From NCBI RefSeq assembly GCF_000224145.3, contig NW_004190413.2, forward strand, positions 1-64,000: a DNA stretch of 64,000 nt, written 5' to 3'. The stretch's first letter is position 1. Every line of letters begins with the position of its first letter. The notes under the pieces were generated by a model. That model saw only the letters and a program-made list of their open reading frames with translations, was not told the DNA's origin and did not search any database. The DNA is from Ciona intestinalis. Lineage: Eukaryota > Chordata > Ascidiacea > Phlebobranchia > Cionidae. Position numbers and translations under genes: made by a program. Of the stretch, positions 48,109 through 63,100 are shown one piece after another.

Positions 48109-51100
48109 CTATAAATAGATTTTATTATGACATCACACTTAGCATTGTTATGTCACTGCAAACCATGGGCGAAATGTTTTTTTTATATTTTGGAAAAGTC
48201 TGGGGTGATGGGGTAAATACAGGCAGCAAACATTGGGAACCTCATTAATTAATGTGGTGAATGCAAAATACTGGATCTGCTTGTTTATAGATTGTTTATA
48301 AAGACACTTAACAGCATAAAAGCTATTTTAGATGTAAAACTGGGCATTAAAACAAAAGATGCCCTTTTTAAAAGGTTACATTGACAAGCCCCCCCAACGT
48401 TACATTTATGTGTATAACAACATATAACATCACCCCCACATCAAAAGCAGGGTCAAATGTCACCCCAGACCCCCCAACTTTACCCCCCATCATGCAAACC
48501 AAGCTATGCAAACTCACCAAACTTGGTGTTCGATCGCCCTCACGCCTAGCAACACTTTTGTCTGCATGTCAAACAATAATAGTTACCGAGATGTTGTGTT
48601 TATGTGAGTGTATGATATATATAGTTGGCATGCATTGGAAATTTCAGGTTAAAGGGGTTTCCTCCCATTTTTTTTTTATCCTGTTTATCGTTGTTTTTTT
48701 TACCCAAAACAGAAGAACTTTACTTGTGATCTACAAACGCCAACAACTTAAAATAAAACTTCGCAAAATAAAAGCTACAAACGGCTACAAATAAAATAAA
48801 AATAAATAAAACTCAACAACGAGATTCCTTTCCTGCTTATGTTTAACTTGCTTATAACATTTACATTAAAAGTCAAACCATAAATGACAACTTCTATCTG
48901 ACCACACATTAGAAACATCAGCCTACTATGCCTTGTAAGAACCTAAACTCACCACAAGCGTAACATGCCCAGACAGGAAATATCCAGAAACTGACCAGGA
49001 AGTTACTTTTTCTGACTATTTTTCACAAAAAAGAATAGGGTCCAGAATAGCTGGATACTCTCCGTACATAGACAGTAGACACCTTACAACAGTATGTTCT
49101 GCCTTGCAAGATCCTAACCTAACCACAAGCGTAACATGCACAGAAATTTACCAGTACGGTATTTTTGTTGCCTTATTTTCCCCAAAAAGAGTGACATTTA
49201 AACACCATGAATACTCTTCGCGCAAGGACGCCTAACAACAGCCTATTCTACCCTGCAACACTCTAACCGAACTACAAACCTATTATAAGGGCGGTATTCA
49301 GGAATTGAAGTTATTTTATGCCGTATTTTTCACAAAAAGGGTTCCAGACACCCAAGATACTCCTCTGAGTAAAATACTGACCTGCCCAAGTACAAGCCTG
49401 CAGCATCCTTTAGACATAGACACCTAACAACAGCCAACTCTGCTCTGCAGGATCCTTTAGACATAGACACCTAACAACAGCCAACTCTGCTCTGCAGGAT
49501 CCTTTAGACATAGACACCTAACAGCCAACTCCGCTCTGCAGGATCCTTTAGACATAGACACCTAACAACAGCCAACTCTGCTCTGCAGGATCCTTTAGAC
49601 ATAGATACTGACCTGCCAAGTACAAGCCTGCAGCATCCTTTAGACATAGACACCTCAACAGCCAACTCCGCTCTGCAGGATCCTTTAGACATAGACACCT
49701 AACAACAGCCAACTCTGCTCTGCAGGATCCTTTAGACATAGACACCTAACAACGCCAACTCTGCTCTGCAGGATCCTTTAGACATAGACACCTAACAACA
49801 GCCAACTCTGCTCTGCAGGATCCTTTAGACATAGACACCTAACAACAGCCAACTCTGCTCTGCAGGATCCTTTAGACATAGACACCTAACAACAGCCAAC
49901 TCTGCTCTGCAGGATCCTTTAGACATAGACACCTAACAACAGCCAACTCTGCTCTGCAGGATCCTTTAGACATAGACACCTAACAACAGCCAACTCTGCT
50001 CTGCAGGATCCTTTAGACATAGACACCTAACAACAGCCAACTCTGCTCTGCAGGATCCTTTAGACATAGACACCTAACAACAGCCAACTCTGCTCTGCAG
50101 GATCCTTTAGACATAGACACCTAACAACAGCCAACTCTGCTCTGCAGGATCCTTTAGACATAGACACCTAACAACAGCCAACTCTGCTCTGCAGGATCCT
50201 TTAGACATAGACACCTAACAACAGCCAACTCTGCTCTGCANNNNNNNNNNNNNNNNNNNNNNNNNNNNNNNNNNNNNNNNNNNNNNNNNNCAGGAAATAT
50301 CCAGAAACTGACCAGGAAGTAACTTTTTCTGACTATTTTTTACAGAAAAGAATAGGGTCCAGAATACCTGGATACTCTCCGTACATAGAGAGTAGACACC
50401 TTACAACAGTATGTTCTGCCTTGCAAGATCCTAAACTAACCACAAGCGTAACATGCCCAGACAGGAAATATCCAGAAATTTAACAGTATAGTATTTTTGT
50501 TGCCTTATTTTTCCCAAAAAGAGTGAGATCCAGACACCATGAATTCACTTCGCGCATGGACACTTAACAACAGCCTATTCTACCCTGCAACATTCTAACC
50601 AAACTACAAGCCTATTATAAGGGGGGTATTCAGGAATTGAAGTTATTTTATGCCGTATTTTTCACAAAAAGGGTTCCAGACACCCAAGATACTCCTCCCC
50701 TACACAAGCCTGCAGGATCCTTTAGACATAGACACCTAACAACAACCAACTCTGCTCTGCAGGATCCTTTAGACATAGACACCTAACAGCCAACTCCGCT
50801 CTGCAGGATCCTTACTATTACTTCAACTTGTATTCTACATTCCAACACACACATCCTACCTTGTGCCATGTTCGGTTTAGGTCGTCTACGGCGTGTGCTT
50901 TGTACAGGTGTGTTCTTGATCTCGATTAAAACCGGTTTCCTGATCGGGTTGGTACGACTCTCCTTCTGTGGAGGGAATATAGTTATTTTGGAATTTTACT
51001 TTCATGAGGGTCAACCCATATAGGGAATCAAATCTCTATAATAAAGGTATTGAACATTTGAACCTGTATAATTTTCCCACAATTTTAAAAACTTTGTCAA

Positions 51101-54100
51101 TGACTTTCTTTCTATGGTGGGATTATATTTATTTATGAGTTTCCATTCAGCACATAATATCCAAATATCCCGATTGTGTTTTAAACAATTAAAAACACTC
51201 TATGGAAGTCGTAAGGATCAGTTTTATAATTCTTTATATGTTCTTTGTTTACTACCAAATGGGACGTGAAAATGGGATGAAAAGTTGTCTCATCTTCCCC
51301 CATCCTATTATACTTAAGTTTGCTCTGTTTGCAATTGGTAAATAACCCTTAGGTAGCTTACTACTGCCACCAAGCGGACTCACCTTGGTTTGCGTCATGT
51401 TTCCCCCGAACACTGTTTGTCGTCGTGACGAAGATCGTAACGTCATCGTTTCCCTTCGATTCTACGTCATAATGAATGTATTGTTATGTAATAATGTCTT
51501 TGTTATATTGAATATATTATAAGTGAAAAAAATATGTTTTCTTGAACAGTTTTAATAAAAACATTACAGCGCATAAGTATACATGACAAAATTATCTTTA
51601 TTTTAAATGGTTTAAAAAACTGAAAATATCTTCAATAATGTCGGAAGGTAATTTTTGAAGGTAAACAGTAACAAAAGTTTTGGTTTAAAACACTTTAAAC
51701 CCAAACATTCCCGTTTAAAACATCGTCGTCATTTATGTCAGAAGCTAAAAGAGTAAGAATGTAAAATATTATGACATCATACCTTAGGCGAGGTTGTTTC
51801 CATGGGAACAAGCGCCTTCCTTTTCATCCCCTCCATGGGTGTTTCCCCAAATGCGATACTATCCCGACGGAAACCAGGCAGCGAGTGTACTGGGAACATA
51901 GAAATGTTATAAAGTTGAGTTTCATTACAAAACTTCCAAATATATCTGTTCAAGACAATTGTCTTCACTTGAAAAGAAAGTTTTAAAATTAAAACATCTA
52001 GAGTTATGCTGAAAAACATCTGGTCAAGTTTTCTACAACTGTGTATACATGAGTTGTTACATTCAAACAGACAAGGCTTGTTGAATGACATAACAACAAG
52101 GGACGAACATAAATATACAGAAACCTAGAAATGCATGAATAAAACATCCAAAACATAATTGAAAACTATCAAATGAATAATTAGAAACTATAAAATGAAC
52201 ACCGTAAGAAAACAAAATCAAAAGTGCAAAGAAGAGGAAGAAAGGAAAGGGATAACAAGGTGAAAAATAAATTGGCATGTTACGAAAAAATTTATGCTGA
52301 CTCACATGTTTCTAAGCTTTTCTGCTGAGTCGGTGTTTGCTCGCCACGTCCGAGACGAACTGCTTCGTCACATTTACTCGGCGTTTTACCCTGGACGGAA
52401 ATGATGAGTTGAGTTGCGTTAAAAAAGCAAGAGGGAATTCAACATAATATTTGTCATGATTGATTTTACCAGAACCCTGTGTTATAACGACTGTCGTTGC
52501 CCCGTCATGCGAGGATAAATAAGTTACATACGTGGTAACTCGTAAGCAGGCACGAGGTGTATGAAACAGAACACCCATGTTATAACGACTGTTGTTGTCC
52601 CGTCATGCGAGGATAAATAAGTTACATCTGTGGTAACTCGTAACAGGCACGAGGTGTATGAAACAGAACACCGTATTATAACGACTGTTGTTGCCCCGCC
52701 ATGCGAGGATAAATAAGTTACATACGTGGTAACTTGTAAGCAAGCATGAGGTGTATGAAACAGAACACCCATGTTAAAACGACTGTCGTTGCCATGTGAG
52801 GATAACTAAGTTACATACATTCACAGCCATGGTCCTGTTATTCATAATAATGAACAATCATCCATAGCAACTCACCTGTGTTTCAATAGGATACGAGGAC
52901 TTGAGGTGAGGTCGTTGTTTTGCGTTTCGTTTCTGCAACTCCCGTGTTCTATCGTGAATGGACTTCGTGTAAAGCTCGTCTGGTTCTTCTTGGGTTGATA
53001 AACCTGTGGTTGAAAGGTTACTTGAGGTCATTGGGTTACTTAAGGTTATTGGGGTACTTGAGGTCATTGGGTTACTAGAGGTTACTTCAGGTCATGAGAG
53101 ACATGAGAGTTAATATAGGTCATTATAGCAGTGGCATGAAATTTATTAACTCATGAGTTGGAAAAGGTTAACTGTAATTTTAATCAGGTTGGTGTGATTG
53201 CTCAAGTTTTTACAAATTTTGCCAATAAATTAATTTTTAGAAAATCCAGAGGTGTAAATTGACGTCACTGATCACATAACAAGTTCCAAACTTTTAAAAA
53301 TGCAGGGGAGGCAGGGATAGTTACACACATTTCTATGAAACAAAACTAACTTATTGGTTGTAATATTTACTGATTAATGCGGTGCAGAAAATTTAAGGGA
53401 AAACCTGCCCACCCTGCCACCCCAGGTTTGGTGGCTATGGCTTACATGCATATATGATGTTCAACTTTAGCTGAATATAGGAAAACAAAGCTTATAAGAA
53501 GTGAGATATGAGGTAGCTGATGCAATGTGTTCACAATATGCACGAGATCGCATGCATATAATCATTATTAATCAATGCATATAACATTCCATTAATACGT
53601 TATATATATAACATCATAATATTATATATATATACATTCTACATTCCATTGTATGTATATATATTTATATATATATATATCACATTGTATATATATGACA
53701 TTTAATTGAATATAATGAAGACTTGAGTTAATGGAAAAAAAGACCTGATTCAAGGTAATGATTGAATGGTTTGAGTGACATTTTGGATTCCTGGCCACTA
53801 AATAGCAAACCAAATAGTAAGATGACAGATTGTTCATAACCAGAGGATTAATAAGGTTAGATTATCCCAACATGCAGGACAACTGGAACAAATACATAAC
53901 CATTATAAAAGGTGGAAGAGGTTTAAAGGTGCAGAAATATTATTTTCGAACTTAATTTAATTTCCTAATTTATTAAAGGTTTGAGTTTCGTATGATACAT
54001 TAAACACCACTCAAGTCTCTGCGAATACTTTAGTTTGGTGAGGTCCTGTGACAACTAGTCAGATATTGTATACATATGCATTAAATACATAACCAATATA

Positions 54101-57100
54101 AAAGGTTGAAGAAGTGTATGAGGTCGAAATATTATTTCCTAATTTAAGGCTTTATTATTTTGTTTGATTATTAAAGTTTAATTAAATTGTTATAGAATGA
54201 GCGAGAAGTTGGAAAAGTTGTTTGGGTTAAAAGACATTGAATAAGAAAGTTTGCATTAAATGTTTGGGTTGATTATTATGATGTCACAATCTGCACTGTG
54301 ACATCATACATGCCAGTTATTAACAATATCCATCATGCTTATTTATTGTCATAATGCAACATTATTACATCATAATCATTCTTTTGGTTATTTCAGCCAT
54401 TTATCAAATGGTTTTAGAATTTTTTTAATTTTTTTGTTATAACAATTTTTTTTTATATTTTTAGATCTAAATAATTTTGAAAAATATTGAATTTCTAATA
54501 ATGTTGCACATGCCAAATATCATGTGCCTACTGTTGCGCATGACTGATTGGTTGAATTGAACCGTCTCAAACAGATTCCGGGGACTTGAATTATCATCTG
54601 TATGTAAATAGGGGTGTAGAGGTTGTAGTTGGTAAGAATGAGGGGTGTTTGCTATTTGATATGCTTTGGGGTGGTTCACCTCAGAGATTAGTTTATTGGA
54701 CCATACGCTATTACGACCAAAACAACACCCATGCTAGTGCAAAGGTGCTTAAACTTTTTTGGCTTTACAATGCCTACAAAACCTATACTTGGATTTAAGT
54801 CAGAGTCACCCAATACCCTGACAAGGCTAACAAGGCCCTTAGATGGTTGAGCGTCTAAAGTCGTAGATAGCAAAGGAGAAAAACATGTCAGAGGTATTTT
54901 ACCGATGTTTAAAATCTCTTTGACAATTGTAACAGTTAACAGCAGAATCCTGTATCACCTAATTACTAAAAATTTTATGAGACTAAACCCACCACACAGA
55001 GCATAAACATAGAAATCTCATACCATGCCGGAAATCCCATGAATGCAAGATGCTGTAATGTGAAGAATTACGACTTTGATCGTAAACTTTCGTTGATGTT
55101 AATGGACATTCTTGGGTTAAATCGCCAGTGCCTGCGAAAGATACATCATGCATGATGTGTGTGTGATATAGGGGGTGCAAGAAGATGTAAATCTTGACAT
55201 AAAACAGAGGGAATGAAACGTCAGGTTGAACAACAGTATGGATTTATATAAAGGTTGAATAAATGCAACTTATTTATCCTCGCATGATGGGGAAACAACA
55301 GTCGTTATAACATGGGTGTTCTGTTTCATACACCTCGTGCCCGTTACAAATTACCACGTATGTAACTCATTTATCCTCGCATGATGGGGAAACAACAGTC
55401 GTTATAACATGGGTGTTTTGTTTCATACACCTCGTGCCCGTTTGCAAGTTACCACGTATGTAACTTATTTATCCTCGCGTGGTAGGGCAACGAAAGTCCT
55501 TACTCGTTATAACACGGGTGTTCTGTTTCATACACTTTGTGCCAGCTTACAAATTACCACGTATGTAACTTGTTTATCCTCGCATGGCGGAACAACAACA
55601 GTCAACATAACATGGGTGTTCTGTTTCATACACCTCGTGCCGGTTACGAATTACCACGTATGTAACTTAATTGGTGTGTGTTTTTCTGTATTGGCTGTTA
55701 ATTATACCCAATGACACATAAACCCCTAAGCCATAATATGGTGTGTAGCAGCTTTAAGCCTTGAACCCAGTGTCGTTTGATTAAAATGCAAAACTAGGAC
55801 TCACTATAAGCATGATGTTTACTTGGAGACCTGGGATCCATGAAGGAGCTTTCAACACTAATACAGCTCCTGCTGAAACTTGCTTGTGGAACATCAAGAG
55901 TGGAGTTTACTAAATGTGTGGGAGGGGTGTTTAGTATTAACTGCTTGGGGAGGGGGTTGTGCGAACTATATCATAGGCATAACATTGTGGTAACATCATT
56001 TCTTTTTAAAACAGGGGTGACATTTACCACCCAAGTTTAACAGCTCTGTCTAGGGTGAAATAAAACAGCTCTGTCTAGGGTGAAATTTACTGGAGAATTA
56101 TATTCTTTTTAAAGTCTAGTTTAACAAGTTTAAACCATATCATAATTGTACAATATATGTTGTAGCACCCTGTTTTATTCAAACCAACTTTACCCTGCAG
56201 TTATCTGTCCATACAAACAAGCAGGAGGCCAACACATGTGTCATAATGACTGTGATGACATCATAATGTAATGTAAATGCATTACACAACTAACCAATCT
56301 TGGCACATTGAACTAAACAAACATATTCTAACTCACAATTATAAGTTGGGTTGTGCGAATATGTTTCTCTCCGTGAACTTGAAGGTTTCTCCTGCATAGG
56401 AAAATAAATATTAGCATAAGCAAAGCAGGCCAAAGACAGATTTATTCGACACTGATGATGCCGTACAGGTGAAATATAATATACAATTCATGCTCCTTGA
56501 TACTTCATAGTGACTGTTATTTCATTAAGAAGAAGACACAAGAACAGGGCTAGATTCACGAAAATCGTTACATTTACTAAAAACCTAGTTATTACACACA
56601 CCAGTGAATCGTTCAGGAATTCATGGCTGACTGATTTCTTGTGATCAATGAAGCGTAACTCGTTGTTGGTTGGCGTGGCGATATTATCCTCGCTTACTGC
56701 TCGGTAGATCTTGCTTGGCGTGTGCATTGTTGATGGCTGTGATGTCATAATGGTCGATAATTAAATGCGCGGGTTATAAACAAAATTAAAATCTAATGAA
56801 GAATTTCTTCTAAGTCTTCTAAGTTAATATTATAATGCAGGTCGATGTTTAATACATAAACAATTGAAGCGAATATAGTACGATGGGGGAAGATGGGACA
56901 CCTTCAGCACATAATATCCAAAGATCATGTTTTACAAACAATTAACATATCGGAGTCGTAAGGATACGGTTTTATAATTGAATGTTCTTTGTTTACTACT
57001 AAATGGGACGAGAAAATAAAATGAAAAGTTGTCCCATCTTCCCCCACCCTGCTATATGTCCTTGTGCAAAACACTTGGTGTGTATCTCAAAACCCAGTGG

Positions 57101-60100
57101 TTACTAATGGGTTGCAGCACCCTGGGTGTTGGGGTAATATCGGATTTGTGATTATATTTACTATTTGCAGCAGTCTTTAAATAGAATAACTCACAAATAT
57201 ATTTAATGCAACGGATACGCTAGCTTTTTGGCAACGAGTTGTTCAATGTCTGGTAAAGTACTACGATTGGCACAAGTTTTGTATCCCGTCAACTGATGTG
57301 GATTTTAATTGGTAGCTTGTTTACCCTCTAATTACGAGAAATTTTTCCCCAGGAGTAAGTTTAAGAAACACTGCATTAGAACATGCTTATAAATTAAACA
57401 CACGCATAGTTGCAAGTACTTGGGCAGAGAAACTTACATCATATTCCCCACCATGAGTTACATTGGTCGGCGTGTTCAAGTCAAAAGACGTTTGATGCAT
57501 TCTATCAGGAGAACCAAGCCTTGAGTTCTGTTGATGTCAATATACTAAAGTATTAAAACAACCAGAAACCAACCTACAGATTATATTAACTCTATATTTA
57601 TTAATAAAAGAAACTCCAATTTATAAATCCTACTAATGGGTTGTTTTAATTGTCAGATATCAAACACAACCAGAATTACATTTGCGGTAACTTTAAGTGG
57701 GCATGCATGAGGTGTATGAAACAGATTGACATAGCGCCCATGTTATAACGACTGTCAGTACCCACCACACTAAGATCTTCATTAAATATTAAATAAAAGA
57801 CTATCAAAGAACCAAACTTATGTAACATTACAACCAGTGGCGCAGCCAGGGGGGTTTCGGGGGTCGTGACCCCCCCGTTTAAACCAAAAAAAAATTATTA
57901 AAAAAAATAAAAATAAAATATTTTTTTTGAAAAATGTTTTGATTAAAATTCCCCCCCCCCCTTATTTTTTCTGGCTGCGCCACTGATTACAACACAATTA
58001 ATACAATACCAACCCCGTTATTATCAAAACAATCTGAGTTTCCACGAACTCGGCCACCAAACTCATCTTTTCTCATCTTCCTTTCAAGTTCAACCAATCT
58101 GACAATTTAAGATGATTTATAAGAAGTGAAAACTTTACCAAAACAAAGTCAATATGATATATTAGGGAGGGAAAGATGGGACACCTTTTCAATCTATTTT
58201 CTCTTCTAATTTGGTAGTAAACAAAGAACATTGTATTATAATATGATTGATATATTATTAGATTTTCTTACCTTGACTCCATCCGTTGTTGAGTCGTTGA
58301 ACCCTTCACTGATTGGAGTTGGTTGATGGTCGCTTTACAAGATTGGTGCTGAAAGTAACAAGAATGCTTTTAATATAAAACAATTATCTCAACCATTATA
58401 CAGTATATAGATTAAAGTATGTTATTTCGATTTCCACTGTTATATTAATTCTCCAAGTTTTGTGGTTTGACTTTATTTTCCCTGTGTTTACATCAGCAAA
58501 TACAAATGGAAACGGTCAGTAGTTAGGAATGGGGGAATGATAGTGTTCGTATACGAGGGCCCTAACATATTAATACAGGCCTATCAAAGTAAAAGTGAAT
58601 TTTAGTAGTTCATACAACATCTAGAATTGCGAAATTATGTTTCAAACAAAACCCTCTCACCTCCTGGTGAAGTTTCTTCAACCTTAATTCCAAGACATTC
58701 ATTTTTTCGCTTGTCTCCAAGTTACTCAGGTTACTTTGCATCAACTTTTGCTCCAATGACTTGGATCTCATCTTCTCCGTCTTCAGATCAAACCTAGAAC
58801 TCTCATGATCTCGCACCAAACCCAACAACTTCCTCTCCATCTCTTCCTTCTCAACCCCTGATGCTTCAACAAGCGACTTCAACTCATTGTTGTCGCCCTC
58901 CACGGACTTCACCCTCTCACTTAACTTTCGTATTTCAACTTCACGATGCGATATCATCTTCCAAGCTCTCTCAGCTTCAGCAGTTTGTGTTTCTACCTAA
59001 AGTGAGGGAATGAGAATTAAGAACTGAATATCAGAATCATGTTTTGGTGGCCACATGGTAAGTCTTTTTTTTCCACTGCACCGTTAACAAGTGACTTTTT
59101 TTTAAGCTTTATTTCATAAAATGTAAAAATAGTCACTAAACTAATAATTTTACACTGGAGGATAAATAGGTTACATACATGCCGACATAGTAATTTGTAC
59201 CCATGGAATGAAAATATAAATTATCTGATCATATCATATTTTGGTAGCCACATCCTACATGGTAAAGTTTTTATAGACAATTTGCTTTATCAAAGCTTAA
59301 GTTTATAAAGTGTGAAAAAAAATCATTATTTGGTATATTTTACACTGAATAAAAACGCAATTGTTTTTCCCTTTTAAATCCGGATCAATTTTCCTATTGA
59401 AAACAAAAAAAGACAAAAAGAGAACTGTAAATATGTACACAAACCCGAATATATATTTTTACCTCCAGTGTTTTTTCCTCCAATTCATCCATTAATATCT
59501 TTTTATGTAAATCTAAAAATAGTGGTTTATGGTAAAATTAGTTTCTATTCTTAACTAAAGCATATCTCACCTGCTTTTTCACCAATTGAATTTATCTTTG
59601 CTGAGTAACTCGTCTCTAACATCTCTGTTCGTGTTTTCATTGTCTCTAGCTCCCTCTTAAGGGCAATATTTTCCGACTTAAGTTTAGCAGCTTGGCTCTC
59701 TGCTTCCACCAACTGGCTCTCCTCAGCAGACGACTTTTCCTCGGACGTCTTAGACAGCTCAATCTCTGACTTCAACTTAGCATCTTCAAGTGAATTAATA
59801 GCATTCTTAGCAGACTGAAGATCACATTCCAACTTTTCTTTTGCAATCTTCGCATCAGCCAAGGCCTTCTCTACATTTCTAACAATCAATTTCTGTTCCT
59901 CTAATTCAGCATTGAGTGTTCCAACAATGACATCATGTTCACATGATTGAGATGCCAACTTTTCCTCCAACGCATCAACCCTAGCAGTTACAGCAAGATT
60001 TTGTTCCTCCAAGATTGCACAATCATTAGTGGCTTTATCTAAATCTTTCCTAGTTGTGTTTAACTCTCCTCTAACACTCTCCAGTTCAATCCCCACTTGC

Positions 60101-63100
60101 TCAAGTCCAGCAATTCTCTCATTTAATTCAATCACCTCTAATTTACTTTCTTCATATTTAGATTTCACAATTTCCAGATTTTCAAGNNNNNNNNNNNNNN
60201 NNNNNNNNNNNNNNNNNNNNNNNNNNNNNNNNNNNNNNNNNNNNNNNNNNNNNNNNNNNNNNNNNNNNNNNNNNNNNNNNNNNNNNNNNNNNNNNNNNNN
60301 NNNNNNNNNNNCAAGCTGAGACATCTTATCTTCCAACTTAATCCTCAGATCTTCCACCTCAGACTTCAACCCATCACACTCAACCTTCCCAGCATCCCTT
60401 TCCTTCACCACATCTTCCAACTTGGACTTCAACTCCTCCAGAACTTCATCCCGACTCCTCCCAACCTCAAGCAATCTCTCCAACTCTTCTTTCGCAGACA
60501 CAAGCTCCTCCTGAAGATTCTTTACATCCACCTCGAACCCGTTCCTTTGTCCTCGCATCATCTCGGCTTCTGCCCTAACACTCAACACCTCGGACTCCAA
60601 ACAACCAACTTTCTCCTTTACCGAACATAATTCCTCCTTCAAAGCTTTACATTCTTTACCAGATTCAGCTAATTTCACGCCTTCCTCCTCAAGCTTTACT
60701 TCCAATACTTCTAACTCATCAACAACCACATCATAATCGCGCTGCAACTTGTATATTTCATTGCCCGCTTCATCAGTGTTCACCAATAAATCATTTTCAA
60801 CCCGTGCAAGATTTTCTTTAAGTTGATCACATTCAGCAACACTGTGTTCCATGGTCGATAACTCCGCTTTAAGATTGCTTTCACTTGCTCGCAACTCTTC
60901 AACTTGTTCCCCCATCTCCACCAACCTGTGTTGAGCGTCTTCCAACTTAGATGCGACTTCTTCCATATCAGCAACCTTCACCAAAGCAGCATCAAGCTCA
61001 CCACACTTGGTGTTATAATTAGATTTTAAATCTTTTAAGGAATCCTGTAAACCTTGTTTAGCAGAGTTAAATTTTGTCTTGGTTGCTTCAAGTTCGTGCC
61101 TAGCAGACTCTAATTGTCCCTCCATAATTTGAAACTCTTTAGTTTTATTTTCCAATTGATATTCAAGTTCTAACACTTTAGTGCTAGCGTCATCTATTTG
61201 TTTGCTTTTGGTTTCCAAATCTTCATTCAGTTTCCTGTTCTCTGATTCGGCATTACGAAGTATCGATCTCACTTCAAACAACTGACTTCTCTCACCTTCA
61301 AGGACGATCTTCAAACTATGATAATCAACCTTCGCCTTCTCGAGATCCGAACTCAGCGATCTTTCCTCCAAAACAGAGGTTGCCAACCTCTCTTGAACAT
61401 CCTCCAACACCATCCTTGTGCTCTTAAGATCAACATCTTTCTTCTTCATCTCTGTCCTCACTTGATCCATCTCTTCCTGGAGCAAAGTTAAAGACGACTT
61501 TAGATCTTCCATATTACTCTTAATCTTCCCCGTCTCCTCCGGAGAAGTCCATGTCTCCTGCAGCAAACTGATCTTCCCATTAAGCTCTTGCACCTGAAAG
61601 TTGAAATAGAAACTACATACACATAAAACAAAGAGATCATTAACTCTACTGGATATGCTCTGAAACTGCTTTATAAGCTTTATAATTAAACTTGTTATAG
61701 GCCGCCGGTAGTGAAATAGATAAGCTTAGTTTTAATAAACATAGAAATTCTTACTGCATTCTTCAGAATTCAATAACATATTAACACTAGTGTGTATTTG
61801 CATACACAGTTTACAGTGGCAATTCGCATGGACGTTTAGGGTAACGTTACACAGACAAAATAAGTCATGGCTTACCTCGAACTGTGTGACCACAGACATG
61901 TGTTCTCCCTGGCTCCAATCAGGTGTATCTGCAGTTAAAGGTGGCATGAGTTGCAAAGGTTACGAGAGAATATAAACAAAGTGCATTGCTGGTTTAAAAA
62001 TGCTATTACGTCCTTTACACACAATCAGCAATAAAATGTAATCACATAAATAAAAAGCATAAAAGTTTTTTTAAACAGGATTGTAATACTAGGCAAAGAG
62101 TATTATATGTTTTTTGGGGTAATGGGCCAACTGTGGCCTAAATCTTAGGTGCCGTGGCGTGTGTTACAGCAGTTTCATTCAGATGAATATCTTACACAGG
62201 ATTGTAATGCCAGGTAAAGAGTGTTATATAGTAGGGTGGGGGCAGATGGGACACATTTAGCACAAAATAACCAAATATCCTGATCGTATTTTAAACAATT
62301 AACAATAATTTATTGGAGTCGTGAAGATACGGTTTTATAATTCTTTAAATGTATTTTGTTTACTACCAAATAGGTCGAGAAAATAGAATGAAATAGTGTC
62401 CCATCTTCCCCCATCTTACTATATGTCTCTTTGGGGTAATATGGCGTGTTACATCAGTTCCACCCACATGAATACCTTACCGACTTACCGTTTGCTTTAT
62501 TTTGTGCTTCTAGTTTGTATGAATCCAGTAATTCCTTAGTAAAGGCGTAACTTTCCTTGATCCTCAACTTTTCAGCTTCAAGACATTTTATTTGGGCTTC
62601 CTATTATCAACAATAGTATATATGGTAATGTTAGCTGGGTAAAGAACAAACAGAAACATAACATTAACAGCCACTTAGGGTATATCTACATTAGCATTAA
62701 TAAATCTGCAACTACAATGTGTTGGCCATATTTAGTTTTGAAAAAGTGGGAAGTCAGCTGGGGTTATGCATAGGGTTAGAGCTTCTAATGTTATTATAGT
62801 TTATTGTTGTAACCTAACTTATATTTGTGCTACCATTTTTATATTATCATCCATCAGTACACACCTAAAATCTGGCCTAATAGCTATTAGCCAGATAAGT
62901 TCCAACTTCCAACTATGCTGTTAAACAGTTACTTTACCAAAACATACAAAACAAACTATGCAACTATAGACCATAGACCTTCTGCAGCATTTCACCTGCA
63001 CATTGTTTGTGTTCTGGCATTCTTCCAAATTGTTCCTCAGTTCATTCAACTCTGTGTAACCGGCCATGAGGTTGGACCTCTCTTTGGTAAGTCGGGTGTT

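Noticed and set aside
48381..48794. 137-codon plus frame in the NuMA 3' region
   Set aside because: Low complexity with no domain, on the strand opposite a tentative NuMA exon; no splice support.
49504..49745. Minus-strand frames reading [14 protein letters not shown] repeats
   Set aside because: Pure translation of the 47-bp satellite; 47 is not a multiple of three, so no stable protein repeat can result.
48890..50810. CRISPR-like regular array
   Set aside because: Units are direct 47-bp tandem copies without unique spacers, in an animal intron.
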